From Gemmatimonadales bacterium (GTDB lineage Bacteria > Gemmatimonadota > Gemmatimonadetes > Gemmatimonadales > JACORV01), in assembly GCA_035502185.1 (NCBI GenBank), contig DATJUT010000046.1, forward strand, positions 1 to 37,627: a stretch of DNA of 37,627 nucleotides, read 5' to 3'. Every line of letters starts with the position of its first letter. Position 1 is the first letter of the stretch. Position numbers and translations under genes: made by a program. Below the pieces are notes generated by a model. The model was given only the letters and a program-made list of their open reading frames with translations, did no database searches and was not told where the DNA came from. Shown here one piece after another: positions 1 to 7,983 of this stretch.

Positions 1-36
1 GGCGCCCCTTCGCAGCCTGCCGCTCCGCGGCAGTCG

Positions 37-2232
37 ATGGTCCAGCGCGCCGCGCTTCCGAGGGAGCTGTCGGACTTCCTCATCGAGTTCTCCATCGCGT
101 TGCACAAGCACTCGATGTACCCGGACGGGCACCCGACGCTGGGCCCCTCGTCGGACGCCGTGGCCCGCCGACTCGACACGCTGCTCGCCGAGCGGGGGAC
201 GCTGTCGCTCGGCGTGGCGCGGGAGCAGCTGGTGATCGAAGGGGTGGCCACCGATCCGAAGCACCCCGTGCTGAAGGATCTCGCCGACCGGCTGCACCGG
301 CATCACCTCGGGGCGATCAGCTTCGCCCGGGGCGTGGTGGGCTCGGAGATCGACGAGTCGCTGAAGCTGCTGGCGGTGGACGCCGGACGGGGCGGAGGCG
401 AGCCGCTCGGCATGCAGCCCCTGGGCAAGATCGCCGCGTGGCCCCACATCCGGCTCTACCCGCTGACCTTCGACCGGCTCCAGCTCCTGGAGGGCGGCGA
501 CGGCGAGGAGGAGCCGACCGCCACGCCGGGGGCCACGAAGGCGGCGCAGCTGTGGGTGGGGCTCGCGCGAGCGGCGCTCGCGTCGGAGGACGTGGGCAAG
601 CCGACGCCGGAGCCGAAGGCCGCGGGGCGGCCGGCGCAGGCGGGGCAGGCGGGGCAGGGCGCGCAGGGCGGCGCCAGCGCGCCGCTCAGCGACGCGGAGA
701 TCGACGCGGCCCTCGACGCGGTGCAGCCCGCGGCGCCGATGGAGGCGGCCGCCGCGGAGCCCTCCCAGGTGGCGCGGGCCATCGAGGGGCACGAGCGCGG
801 CACCGCGTACGACCAGGTGATCGTGGGCTACATGCTGCAGATCGCCGACGAGCTGAAGGTGGCCGGCGGATCGGGCGCGGTGGCCTTGAAGAAGCGGATG
901 AGCAAGCTGATCGGCGCCCTGGACAAGCAGACGCTGGCGCGGCTGCTCGAGATGGGGGGCGACCGCAGCCAGCGGCGGCAGTTCATCCTGGACGCGTCGC
1001 AGGGGATGGCGGTGGACGCGGTGGTGGACCTGGTGCAGGCCGCGTCGGGCACGGGCGCGCCGGTTTCGCGCTCGATGCTGCGGATGCTCACCAAGCTGGG
1101 CCACCACGCGGAGCGCGGGCCGGCGGCGTCGCGGGTCGTGGCCGAGGTGAACCTGCGGGAGCAGGTGGCGGAGCTGGTGCGCGGGTGGGCGCTGGCCGAC
1201 CCGAACCCGGAGGGATACGCGGCGGCGTTGGAGAAGATGTCGCAGGTCGCGCCGGCCCTCGTGGCGCCGGGCGAGGCGCAGTTCGAGCCGGAGCCCGAGC
1301 GCCTGGTCCAGATGGCCTGCGAGATCGGGGCGAGCGGCGGCGCGCTCGGCCGCGCCATGGACCATCTGGTGCTCGGGAACCGGCTGGCCGACGCGCTGGA
1401 CGTGCTCGAGCAGGCGCCGCAGGCGTCGGCGGCCACCGAGGCGCTCGGCGCGCGGCTGGTCACGCCGGAGGTGGTGCGGGCCATGCTGGCCGCGCAGCCG
1501 CCGGACTTCGTGCTCCTCGACCGCGTGCTGCCACGGCTGGGCGACGCGGCGGCCGAGCCGATGCTGGACCTGCTCGCGGAGTCGGAGTCGCGCCAGGTGC
1601 GGCGGGCGCTGATCGACCGGCTGATCAGGATCGGACCGGCGCTGGGCCCCCACCTGCTGCCGCGGCTGGGCGACGAGCGGTGGTACGTGGTGCGCAACCT
1701 GCTCTACCTGGCGGCGGAGCTGCCGGCGGCCCCGGCCGGCCTCAACGCCGCGCAGTACGCGCAGCACGCGGACCTGCGGGTGCGCCGCGAGGCGCTGCGG
1801 GTCCTGTTCCGTGAGCCGGCGGTCCGGACGCGCGCCATCTGCACCGCGCTCGCCGACGAGGACGCGCGCGTCAAGCGGCTGGCCCTGTCGGCGGTGGCCG
1901 ACGGCGGCTGCCCGGAGGCCGCGGTGCCGCTGGTCGTGGCGCTGGCGACCGGCGACGAGGAGAGCGAGCTGCGGGTGGCGGCGATCCGCGCCCTCGGCGC
2001 GGAGGGCGGCCGGCTGTCGCTCGACGCCCTGCTCCGGATCACGCAGCTCAGGCGGAGCCTGCTCGGCGGCATGCGCCGCGGCTTCGACGAGCCCGAGTTC
2101 CTCGCGGCGCTGGCAGCCCTGGGGGAGTTCCTCCCCGACCGCCGGGCGCGGGAGCGGCTGGAGCAGGCGGCGCTGCTGAAGGACCCGTCCATCATGCGGG
2201 TCACGACCGAGGCCCTGAAGGGAGGCACGTGA
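37..2232 (+). CDS. HEAT-repeat protein with YPxGHP-type N-terminal domain
   Basis: A 731-residue soluble protein with no signal peptide. Residues ~10-115 form a domain with a YPDGHP motif near residue 28 that resembles the N-terminus of the next gene. An Ala/Gln/Gly/Pro-rich linker follows at ~190-245. The rest is helical, and from ~480 to the end it shows HEAT-like paired helices (runs of V-R-R-A-L and V-K-R-L-A-L-S-A-V type), which usually act as protein-binding scaffolds. The stop overlaps the GTG start of the HD-GYP gene, so the two are translationally coupled and probably work together. The reading frame is open to the left edge of the window and no clear Shine-Dalgarno precedes the ATG, so the true start could lie further upstream. 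The biochemical role is unknown; a scaffold partner for the HD-GYP protein is inference. Confidence 0.8.
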   Translation: MVQRAALPRELSDFLIEFSIALHKHSMYPDGHPTLGPSSDAVARRLDTLLAERGTLSLGVAREQLVIEGVATDPKHPVLKDLADRLHRHHLGAISFARGVVGSEIDESLKLLAVDAGRGGGEPLGMQPLGKIAAWPHIRLYPLTFDRLQLLEGGDGEEEPTATPGATKAAQLWVGLARAALASEDVGKPTPEPKAAGRPAQAGQAGQGAQGGASAPLSDAEIDAALDAVQPAAPMEAAAAEPSQVARAIEGHERGTAYDQVIVGYMLQIADELKVAGGSGAVALKKRMSKLIGALDKQTLARLLEMGGDRSQRRQFILDASQGMAVDAVVDLVQAASGTGAPVSRSMLRMLTKLGHHAERGPAASRVVAEVNLREQVAELVRGWALADPNPEGYAAALEKMSQVAPALVAPGEAQFEPEPERLVQMACEIGASGGALGRAMDHLVLGNRLADALDVLEQAPQASAATEALGARLVTPEVVRAMLAAQPPDFVLLDRVLPRLGDAAAEPMLDLLAESESRQVRRALIDRLIRIGPALGPHLLPRLGDERWYVVRNLLYLAAELPAAPAGLNAAQYAQHADLRVRREALRVLFREPAVRTRAICTALADEDARVKRLALSAVADGGCPEAAVPLVVALATGDEESELRVAAIRALGAEGGRLSLDALLRITQLRRSLLGGMRRGFDEPEFLAALAALGEFLPDRRARERLEQAALLKDPSIMRVTTEALKGGT

Positions 2233-3458
2233 GCGACCCGGCCCGCTTCCTGACGTCGCTGGCGCAGGCGCTGTCCACGATGTCGCTGTATCCGGAGGGA
2301 CACCCCGCACGGGAGGGCGTCGTCGACGTCGCCTACGGCAACCTGCAGGTGCTCCAGAAGGTCGACCGCCGGGTGTCGTTCTCGTTCCTGGGCGACGACG
2401 TGGTGTTCGGCGACCGGCCGATGCGCGAGCTCAGGGGCTGGGACTGGAGCAACCGCCTCGCCGGGGCCGGGATCCAGCGGGTCGAGTTCGAGACCGAGGT
2501 GACCCGGGAGGAGTTCGAGAGCTTCCTCACGCAGCTGATGGCCAAGCTGACGCTGTTCGCGGTGCAGCAGGCGGGGGAGGCGCCGCGGGCGGGCGGTCCC
2601 ATCAAGTTCGGGGCGGTGGGCATCAAGGAGCTGGGGTCGGCGCCGGAGCTGCAGACCGCCACCATCGCGCTGTCGCTGCACGAGGAGGCCGAGACGATCC
2701 AGTGGCTCCACGAGGAGACGCAGGGCGGGAGCGGCCTGCCGCTGGCCGAGGCGGAGGCGGTGGTGCGCTCGCTGGCGGCGGCGATGCACGGCGACCAGGC
2801 GGTCGTGCTGCCGCTGCTCGAGCTGCGGCGGTACGACGAGTACACCACCACGCACTCGCTCAACGTGTGCGTGCTGGCGATGGGCCTCGCCGAGTGGATC
2901 GGCCTGGGCGCGCGCGACGTCCGCGCGTTCGGCGTCGCGGGGCTGCTGCACGACATCGGGAAGGTCAAGATCCCGTCCGAGATCCTGAACAAGACCGGGC
3001 GGCTGACGCCGGAGGAGCGGGAGGTGATGAACCGCCATCCGGTGGAGGGCGCGCGGATCATCATGGAGTCGCACGAGAACCTCGACCTGGCCGCGGTGGT
3101 GGCGTACGAGCACCACATCATGCAGAACGGCGGCGGCTACCCCAGGCTGGACTATCCGCGCGAGTGCCACCAGGCCTCCAAGCTGGTGCACGTGTGCGAC
3201 GTGTACGACGCCCTGCGCACCAACCGGCCCTACCGCTCCGCGTGGCCGGCCCCGAAGGTGCTCGACTACGTGGAGGAGCGCGCGGGGACGGAGTTCGAGC
3301 CGGACGTCGCGCGGCGGTTCGTGAAGATGATGTCGGAGTGGGAGCCGCGGCAGGCCGCGCTCGACGACCAGACGCCGGTCGTGGACATGCACGCGCTGCC
3401 GCTGGCGCCGTCGGCGTCCGCGGCCCCCGGCAGTTCAGCGCCCGCCGGGCAGGGGTAG
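2229..3458 (+). CDS. HD-GYP domain protein (putative cyclic-dinucleotide phosphodiesterase)
   Basis: A 409-residue protein. Residues 5-105 repeat the YPxGHP domain of the upstream gene. Residues ~195-370 form an HD-GYP domain: His209, the HDIGK motif at 241-245, His270, His295-His296, GGGYP at 301-305, and a D-V-Y-D-A-L motif near 324. HD-GYP enzymes hydrolyse c-di-GMP or related dinucleotides in the cytoplasm. The usual HHExxDGxGYP signature reads HHIMQNGGGYP here, so Glu and Asp of the motif are replaced. Activity or specificity may therefore differ. The GTG start overlaps the preceding TGA, with GGGAGG just upstream. The C-terminal ~35 residues are Ala/Pro-rich and disordered-looking. The 3' end overlaps the 3' end of the convergent hydrolase gene by about 24 bases. 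Confidence 0.9.
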   Translation: MSDPARFLTSLAQALSTMSLYPEGHPAREGVVDVAYGNLQVLQKVDRRVSFSFLGDDVVFGDRPMRELRGWDWSNRLAGAGIQRVEFETEVTREEFESFLTQLMAKLTLFAVQQAGEAPRAGGPIKFGAVGIKELGSAPELQTATIALSLHEEAETIQWLHEETQGGSGLPLAEAEAVVRSLAAAMHGDQAVVLPLLELRRYDEYTTTHSLNVCVLAMGLAEWIGLGARDVRAFGVAGLLHDIGKVKIPSEILNKTGRLTPEEREVMNRHPVEGARIIMESHENLDLAAVVAYEHHIMQNGGGYPRLDYPRECHQASKLVHVCDVYDALRTNRPYRSAWPAPKVLDYVEERAGTEFEPDVARRFVKMMSEWEPRQAALDDQTPVVDMHALPLAPSASAAPGSSAPAGQG

Positions 3459-4253
3459 CGCGAGCTGCTCCAGCTCCGCGCCGACTTCGAGGGCCGGCAG
3501 CGGGGCGTCCTGGCGCGCGACGAGCAGCCGGCCGCGGAACGCGGTGCCCTTGAGCGCGCGGGCCACCGCGCCCAGGGCCAGCTCGGGCGTGTTGCACCGG
3601 TCGGACAGGTGGGCGAGCACCACTACGGCCAGGCCGGCGTGCGCCACGTCGGCCACCAGCCGGGCCGCCTCGCTGTTGGACAGGTGCCCGCCGTGGCCGG
3701 CGATGCGCGCCCGGACCGCCGGCGGATAGCCGCTGGCGCGGAGCATCACCTCGTCGTGGTTGGTCTCCAGCACCAGGGCGTCCAGCTCGCGGCAGGCGTG
3801 GCGCAGCGCCGCGGTCGGCGTGCCGACGTCGTAGGCGACGCCCACCCTCCGGCCGTCGCCGTCCTCGACCACCAGCATGATGGCGTCGCTCGCGTCGTGC
3901 GCCGTGGGGAAGGAGCGCAGCGCGAAGCCGCCGCACCGCTGGCGCGCGCCGGCCGCCAGCGGGCGGGTCTCGGTCCCGGGCTTGAGGCGGGGCGCGAGCG
4001 CGGCCAGGGTCCCCGCGCTGGCCAGCAGCGGCACGCCCCAGGCGGCGGCCGCCGCGCTCGCGCCCCGCGCGTGGTCGCCGTGCTCGTGGGTGAGGACGAT
4101 GCCCACCAGGCGCGCCGGGTCGCCGCCCGCCACCGCCAGGCGGCGCGCCAGGTCGCGCAGCGAGAAGCCGGCGTCCACCAGGAGCGCGCCGCCGCCGGAC
4201 TCCACCAGCACCGCGTTGCCGCGGCTCCCGGAGCCGAGGACGGTCAGCCGCAC
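3435..4253 (-). CDS. YycJ/WalJ-like metallo-beta-lactamase-fold hydrolase
   Basis: A 272-residue metal-dependent hydrolase. It opens with the strand-glycine motif VRLTVLGSGSRGN and carries the metal motif THEHGDH near residues 55-61. Further ligand-region motifs are TAHD near 118, a Y-D-V-G strand near 141, ETNHDEVML near 163 and GHGGHLSN near 187; LAHLSDRCN follows near 203. This order matches the YycJ/WalJ branch, members of which are linked to cell-wall metabolism or nuclease activity in Firmicutes; the substrate here is not known. The GTG start at 4253 lies inside the end of the beta-helix gene (10-base overlap), so it is the last gene of the minus-strand operon. Longer upstream reading in this frame is only a shadow of the neighbour. 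Confidence 0.85.
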   Translation of the reverse strand: MRLTVLGSGSRGNAVLVESGGGALLVDAGFSLRDLARRLAVAGGDPARLVGIVLTHEHGDHARGASAAAAAWGVPLLASAGTLAALAPRLKPGTETRPLAAGARQRCGGFALRSFPTAHDASDAIMLVVEDGDGRRVGVAYDVGTPTAALRHACRELDALVLETNHDEVMLRASGYPPAVRARIAGHGGHLSNSEAARLVADVAHAGLAVVVLAHLSDRCNTPELALGAVARALKGTAFRGRLLVARQDAPLPALEVGAELEQLALPLPGGR

Positions 4254-5461
4254 GGCGCCCGGCCGGTGGCGGCGCCCCACACCGCGGCGAGGTAGCGCCG
4301 CGTGCCCTGGTCCACCGCCACGTCGCGGCGCGGCATCACGCGCGCCGCGATCTCGACGAACCGGCCGCACTCCAGCAGCGCCCCCGGCTCGTCGAGCCCC
4401 CACGCGAACGGCGGCACCTCGCTCGGCGGCCGCGCCGTGCCGAACAGGTTCGCGCCGACCCCGATGACGCACCCGGTGGGCAGCATGGTGCCGATCGCAG
4501 TCTTCACGTGGTCGCCGATCAGCGAGCCCATGAACATCAGCCCGGTCTCGTGGCGCGCGCCTCCGAGGCTCACCCGCACCGGGCCGTAGGTGTTCTTGAG
4601 GTTGGAGTTGGTCGTGCCGGCGCCGAGGTTGACCCACCGGCCCACCACCGAGTGGCCGAGGAAGCCGTCGTGGGCCTTGTTGGCGTAGCCCAGGAACAGG
4701 GTGGCCGACACCTCGCCGTTCACCACGCACTTCGGCCCGACGGCGCTGCCCGAGACCTGGCCGCCGAGGATGCGCGTGTCACGCGCGACGGCGAGCGGGC
4801 CCACCAGCCGCGCGAAGGCGCGCACCTCGACGCCGGGGGCGAGCATGATCGGACCGTTGCGCACGTCCAGCACGACCTGCGGCTCGAGCGTGGCCTCGCC
4901 CACGAACGCGAGCGCCGGGTCGCCGAGCACCACGGCGCCGCGCGGGATGGTGGCCGCGCCCTGCTCGGGCCGCACGTGCTCGAGGTCGGCCCGCAGCACG
5001 GTGTTGAGGTCGCCCACCAGCTCCCAGACTCCGCCCAGGCGCTTGCCCGCGAGCGGGACCTGGTGCCAGGCGGCGGCGGCGTCGAACCCCGGCCAGTCGG
5101 CCCGCCGGGGGAGCGCGTAGCCGACCGTGGCGCCGCCGCCGTCCACGAACCGCACCGGCTCGGCGGGCGACGCGTTGCGGCCCAGGTCCGCGGCGGGCAC
5201 GAAGGTGGAGCGCAGCAGGAGCCGCGGCTCGTTCTTCTCCCCCGGGCCCGCGACCACCACCGGCGCGCCGGGCTCGACGAACTCGCGCAGGTGCTGGTGC
5301 GGCGTCAGGTACCCGGTCACCGGCAGGCTCAGCCGCGCCGACCAGCGCTCGCGCAGCAGGAACGCGCCGTACCTCAGCTCGCCCAGCGGACGGGTGAGCG
5401 AGAACGGGAGGAACAGGGGCAGGTCCTCGGGCGCGTCGTACAGGAACAGCTGAACGCTCAT
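4244..5461 (-). CDS. GlmU-like putative sugar nucleotidyltransferase with left-handed beta-helix
   Basis: A 405-residue protein of the GlmU-like family (NTP_transf_4 type). The N-terminus has the family's acidic start (Y-D-A-P-E-D-L) and the LTRPLGELRYG motif near residues 24-34, which replaces the GxGTRM loop of true pyrophosphorylases. Residues ~200-370 carry hexapeptide repeats of a left-handed beta-helix (for example GNKA-like and G-A-G-T-T-N-S-N-L-K-N-T-Y), as in acetyl- or sugar-transferases. The ATG overlaps the TGA of the guanylyltransferase gene (ATGA), and it is followed by the YycJ-like hydrolase. The context suggests nucleotide-sugar or envelope-precursor metabolism. The substrate is unknown and enzymatic activity of the N-terminal half is not assured. 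Confidence 0.8.
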   Translation of the reverse strand: MSVQLFLYDAPEDLPLFLPFSLTRPLGELRYGAFLLRERWSARLSLPVTGYLTPHQHLREFVEPGAPVVVAGPGEKNEPRLLLRSTFVPAADLGRNASPAEPVRFVDGGGATVGYALPRRADWPGFDAAAAWHQVPLAGKRLGGVWELVGDLNTVLRADLEHVRPEQGAATIPRGAVVLGDPALAFVGEATLEPQVVLDVRNGPIMLAPGVEVRAFARLVGPLAVARDTRILGGQVSGSAVGPKCVVNGEVSATLFLGYANKAHDGFLGHSVVGRWVNLGAGTTNSNLKNTYGPVRVSLGGARHETGLMFMGSLIGDHVKTAIGTMLPTGCVIGVGANLFGTARPPSEVPPFAWGLDEPGALLECGRFVEIAARVMPRRDVAVDQGTRRYLAAVWGAATGRAPCG

Positions 5462-6516
5462 CGGCGGTCTCCTTCCGGCGCGCCGCCTTCGCTCGCGAGC
5501 CCCGGCGGCAGCCGGGCCAACAGCTCCTTGAGGTGCGGGGCGCGCTCGCGCGTGGTGACCAGCGTGACGCCGCGCGAGCACACCACGACGAGGTCCGACA
5601 CGCCGTCGAGGACGATCGCGCCGTCCTCGCTCCAGACGATGCAGTTCGCGGCGTCCGCGGCGAAGGCGGACCCGACCGCCACGTTGCCGCGCGCGTCGGC
5701 CGCGCGCACGCGCGACAGGGCGGCCCACGAGCCGACGTCGTCCCACCCGAAGTCGCCGGGCAGCACGGCGCCACGGGCGGTGCGCTCGTACAGCGCGACG
5801 TCCACGCTCACCGGCGTCGCGGCGCGATAGAACCCCTCGACGTCGCCCCGGTCGAGCGCCGCCAGGCCGCCCGCCAGCTCCGGCGCGTGGCGCACGCACT
5901 CGGCGCGGAACCGCGCCGCGGTCCACGCGAACATCCCCGTGTTCCACAGCGCGCCGGCGGCGATCAACCGGGCCGCCTCCGCGGCGTCCGGCTTCTCGAC
6001 GAACCGCTCGATGCGGCGCGCCGGTCCGGCGCCGATGCGCTTGCCGGGGACGACGTAGCCGTACCCGACCTCGGGCCGGGTGGGCGGCGCGCCGACCGTC
6101 ACCAGCGCGCCCTCGACCTCGGCGAGCTCGAGCGCGGCGGCGGCGGCCGCGCGGAACGCCTCGGGATCCGCCACGGTCCAGTCGGCATGCACGCTCAGGA
6201 CGCTGGCGCCCGGATCGGCCGCGGCGGCCCGCGTCGTGGCCCAGGCCAGGGCCGGCGCCGTGGAGGCGGCGACCGGCTCGGCCAGCACGTTGTCCGCCGC
6301 CAGCTCGGGAAGGGCCCGGCGCAGGGCGCCCTGCAGCCGGCCGGAGCCCACGACCAAAACGCGCTCGGCCGCGATGAGCGGGAGCAGGCGGGCGACGGCG
6401 TCGGCCACCAGGGGCCGCGCGCCCGCCAGCGCCAGCAGCTGCTTGGGCCGCTCCGCCGTGGACACCGGCCAGAACCGCGAGCCCACGCCGCCGGCCAGGA
6501 CCACGGCCCAGCGCAT
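5458..6516 (-). CDS. manC: Mannose-1-phosphate guanylyltransferase
   Basis: A 352-residue nucleotidyltransferase making GDP-mannose from mannose-1-phosphate and GTP. The signature loop GGVGSRFWP at residues 9-17 is followed by S-x-x-x-R-P-K-Q at 19-26. A W-N-T-G-M-F motif near residue 193 and FVEKPD near 173 are typical of this family, as is the late G-D-F-G-W-D-D-V-G-S-W motif near 267. There is no C-terminal cupin, so it is the short monofunctional form and not an ManC-type fusion with isomerase; the gene symbol is therefore a convenience. The ATG shares one base with the stop of the response regulator, and the 3' end overlaps the GlmU-like gene. GDP-mannose feeds polysaccharide or glycan synthesis. 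Confidence 0.9.
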   Translation of the reverse strand: MRWAVVLAGGVGSRFWPVSTAERPKQLLALAGARPLVADAVARLLPLIAAERVLVVGSGRLQGALRRALPELAADNVLAEPVAASTAPALAWATTRAAAADPGASVLSVHADWTVADPEAFRAAAAAALELAEVEGALVTVGAPPTRPEVGYGYVVPGKRIGAGPARRIERFVEKPDAAEAARLIAAGALWNTGMFAWTAARFRAECVRHAPELAGGLAALDRGDVEGFYRAATPVSVDVALYERTARGAVLPGDFGWDDVGSWAALSRVRAADARGNVAVGSAFAADAANCIVWSEDGAIVLDGVSDLVVVCSRGVTLVTTRERAPHLKELLARLPPGLASEGGAPEGDRR

Positions 6517-6917
6517 CAGGCCGTCGTCCCGCCGCCCACGTCGTCGCCCAGGATGGCGGCGACCTGGCGGAGCAGCTTCTTGGGCGAGAAGGGCTTGGTC
6601 ACGAACCCGGCGGCCCCGAGCGCGTCCGCGCGCTCGGCCGTGGCGCTCTGGCCGGCGGCGGTGAGCACGATGAACGGCACGCGGCTGAGGCGCGGATCGG
6701 CGCGCGCCTCCGCCAGCAGGTCGAGGCCGGAGCGCGCCGGCAGGTTGACGTCGAGGAGCACCAGGTCCACGTCGTCGTGGTCGCGCAGGAACCGCAGCCC
6801 CTCCTCGCCGTCGTGGGCGATGGAGACCTGGTAGGGGCCGCGCTCGAATTCCAGGCGCACGATGCGTCCGATGAAGGGTTCGTCGTCGATGACGAGGAGA
6901 TGGTGCGGCGTTGGCAC
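6516..6917 (-). CDS. Single-domain response regulator (CheY-like)
   Basis: A 133-residue receiver with nothing attached. All key residues are present: acidic pair Asp11-Asp12, phospho-acceptor Asp56, Thr86 and Lys108 in T-K-P-F. I chose GTG at 6917 because it places the first strand (HLLVIDDE) at the usual distance and lies five bases after the roadblock stop; longer readings run back into the roadblock gene. The sequence AGAGG before it is close to the start, so the ribosome site is imperfect. A stand-alone receiver probably acts by protein contact. Its partner kinase is not evident nearby; the histidine kinase at 9257 is a candidate only by proximity. It is co-transcribed with the roadblock and sugar-nucleotide genes. 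Confidence 0.88.
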   Translation of the reverse strand: MPTPHHLLVIDDEPFIGRIVRLEFERGPYQVSIAHDGEEGLRFLRDHDDVDLVLLDVNLPARSGLDLLAEARADPRLSRVPFIVLTAAGQSATAERADALGAAGFVTKPFSPKKLLRQVAAILGDDVGGGTTA

Positions 6918-6922
6918 CGCCT

Positions 6923-7276
6923 CTAGAGCAGCCGGGCGATCTTCGCGCGATGGCGCGTGAGATCGTAGAGCAGCGGTCCGAGGTTGGTGCGCGGCCGGAG
7001 CAGGATCAGGAGCTTGGCGTCGACCGAGAGGTTGGCCACGACCGCGAAGCCCTCGGCGTACTCGAGCACGCCGGTGGTGAGCTCGCCGCGCCGGGCGTTG
7101 CGGCCCAGCTCCTCGCAGGCCTGGAGCACAGCCGGCAGGTGGGCGGCCACGGCCTCCGAGTCGAGCCCGTCGGCGACCTGGCTGTCGATGGGCAGGCCGT
7201 CGTCGCCGAGCACGATGACGGCATCCACCCCCTCGCGGCGCGCGAGCACCTGCACGACGTCGCGAATTGTCGGCAT
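6923..7276 (-). CDS. Roadblock/LC7 domain protein
   Basis: A 117-residue protein consisting of a single roadblock/LC7 fold: a first helix (M-P-T-I-R-D-V-V-Q-V-L), strand GVDAVIVLGDDGLPI at ~20-34, a central helix, and the strand pair ending in L-L-I-L-L-R-P. Roadblock proteins regulate small GTPases such as MglA in bacterial polarity and motility systems; no such GTPase is in this window. The ATG at 7276 has GAGGGA four bases upstream and a promoter at 7305-7333, making this the first gene of the minus-strand operon. A longer reading to 7333 would begin upstream of the promoter -10, so it is unlikely. Confidence 0.85.
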   Translation of the reverse strand: MPTIRDVVQVLARREGVDAVIVLGDDGLPIDSQVADGLDSEAVAAHLPAVLQACEELGRNARRGELTTGVLEYAEGFAVVANLSVDAKLLILLRPRTNLGPLLYDLTRHRAKIARLL

Positions 7277-7304
7277 CCGGTCCCTCGCTGGTGAACGGCG
7301 GTCC

Positions 7305-7333
7305 AACGTAGGCCGCGCCCGGGGCGGTGTCAA
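7305..7333 (-). promoter_or_regulatory. Sigma70-like promoter of the roadblock operon
   Basis: On the minus strand TTGACA (7328-7333) is followed, after 17 bases, by TACGTT (7305-7310). Transcription would begin near 7298, about 20 bases before the ATG at 7276, leaving room for its GAGGGA site. It is back to back with the plus-strand promoter at 7347. Confidence 0.6.
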
Positions 7334-7346
7334 GCACGTCCGGCGG

Positions 7347-7376
7347 TTGACACTGAGCGCGCAACTCGCCTATTCT
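7347..7376 (+). promoter_or_regulatory. Sigma70-like promoter of the lipoprotein-serS operon
   Basis: Consensus TTGACA (7347-7352), 18-base spacer, TATTCT (7371-7376). The expected start of transcription near 7384 is only about seven bases before the ATG at 7391, so the first gene would be translated from an almost leaderless message. No Shine-Dalgarno is seen before that ATG, which agrees. Confidence 0.65.
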
Positions 7377-7390
7377 TCGCTGGTTAGCTG

Positions 7391-7981
7391 ATGTCGCGTC
7401 CCCCGGTCTTCCCGCGGATCGTAGCGCTCCTCGCGCTCGCACAGCTCGCCGGTACCACGGCGTGCGACAACCCGTTCCAGCTGCCGCCGGCGGCCGTGGG
7501 CACCTTCGTCGATTCCGTGACGCTGTGGGCGCTCACCAACACGGACATCGCGCATCCCTCGGCCTACGACGTGCTGGACAACGTGGTGGCGCGCACCGAT
7601 CGCGTCTCGTCCTTCGACTTCGCGTTCGACATCCGCACCGACAGCCTCGCCGACACCACGGCGGTGCTGCTGCCGCGCGGGGCGATGGGACTGTACGTGG
7701 ACGGAGGCCTGCAGGTGACGACCCAGGCCTTCGACTCGATCACCATCGCACCGACCTCCGGCTACCAGGACACGCTCGCGGTCCCGGTGAAGGTGGGCAC
7801 CGTGGTGCTGGCCGCCTCGCGCTCGCAGACCTGCAACTTCGGCTACGTCCGGCCCGTCTACGCGAAGATCGAGGTGACGGCGCTGGACTTCGTGGCCCGC
7901 ACCATCACGTTCGCCATCCTGGCCGACCTGAACTGCGGCTATCGCAGCCTCAAAGCCGACTCGCTGCCGCCGTCGGAGTAG
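7391..7981 (+). CDS. Putative exported lipoprotein-like protein, function unknown
   Basis: A 196-residue protein. Residues 1-25 look like a signal peptide: Arg at 3 and 9, hydrophobic core I-V-A-L-L-A-L-A-Q-L-A, then G-T-T-A-C. Cys25 could be the lipidated residue, although the -3 position is Thr and not Leu or Val, so a plain signal peptidase I substrate is possible. The mature part is Asp/Thr-rich and beta-strand-like, with a second conserved-looking Cys pair (S-Q-T-C-N-F-G-Y and L-N-C-G-Y). I recognise no domain. It is the first gene after the 7347 promoter and ends two bases before the serS start; that linkage may be no more than read-through. Confidence 0.7.
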   Translation: MSRPPVFPRIVALLALAQLAGTTACDNPFQLPPAAVGTFVDSVTLWALTNTDIAHPSAYDVLDNVVARTDRVSSFDFAFDIRTDSLADTTAVLLPRGAMGLYVDGGLQVTTQAFDSITIAPTSGYQDTLAVPVKVGTVVLAASRSQTCNFGYVRPVYAKIEVTALDFVARTITFAILADLNCGYRSLKADSLPPSE

Positions 7982-7983
7982 CG

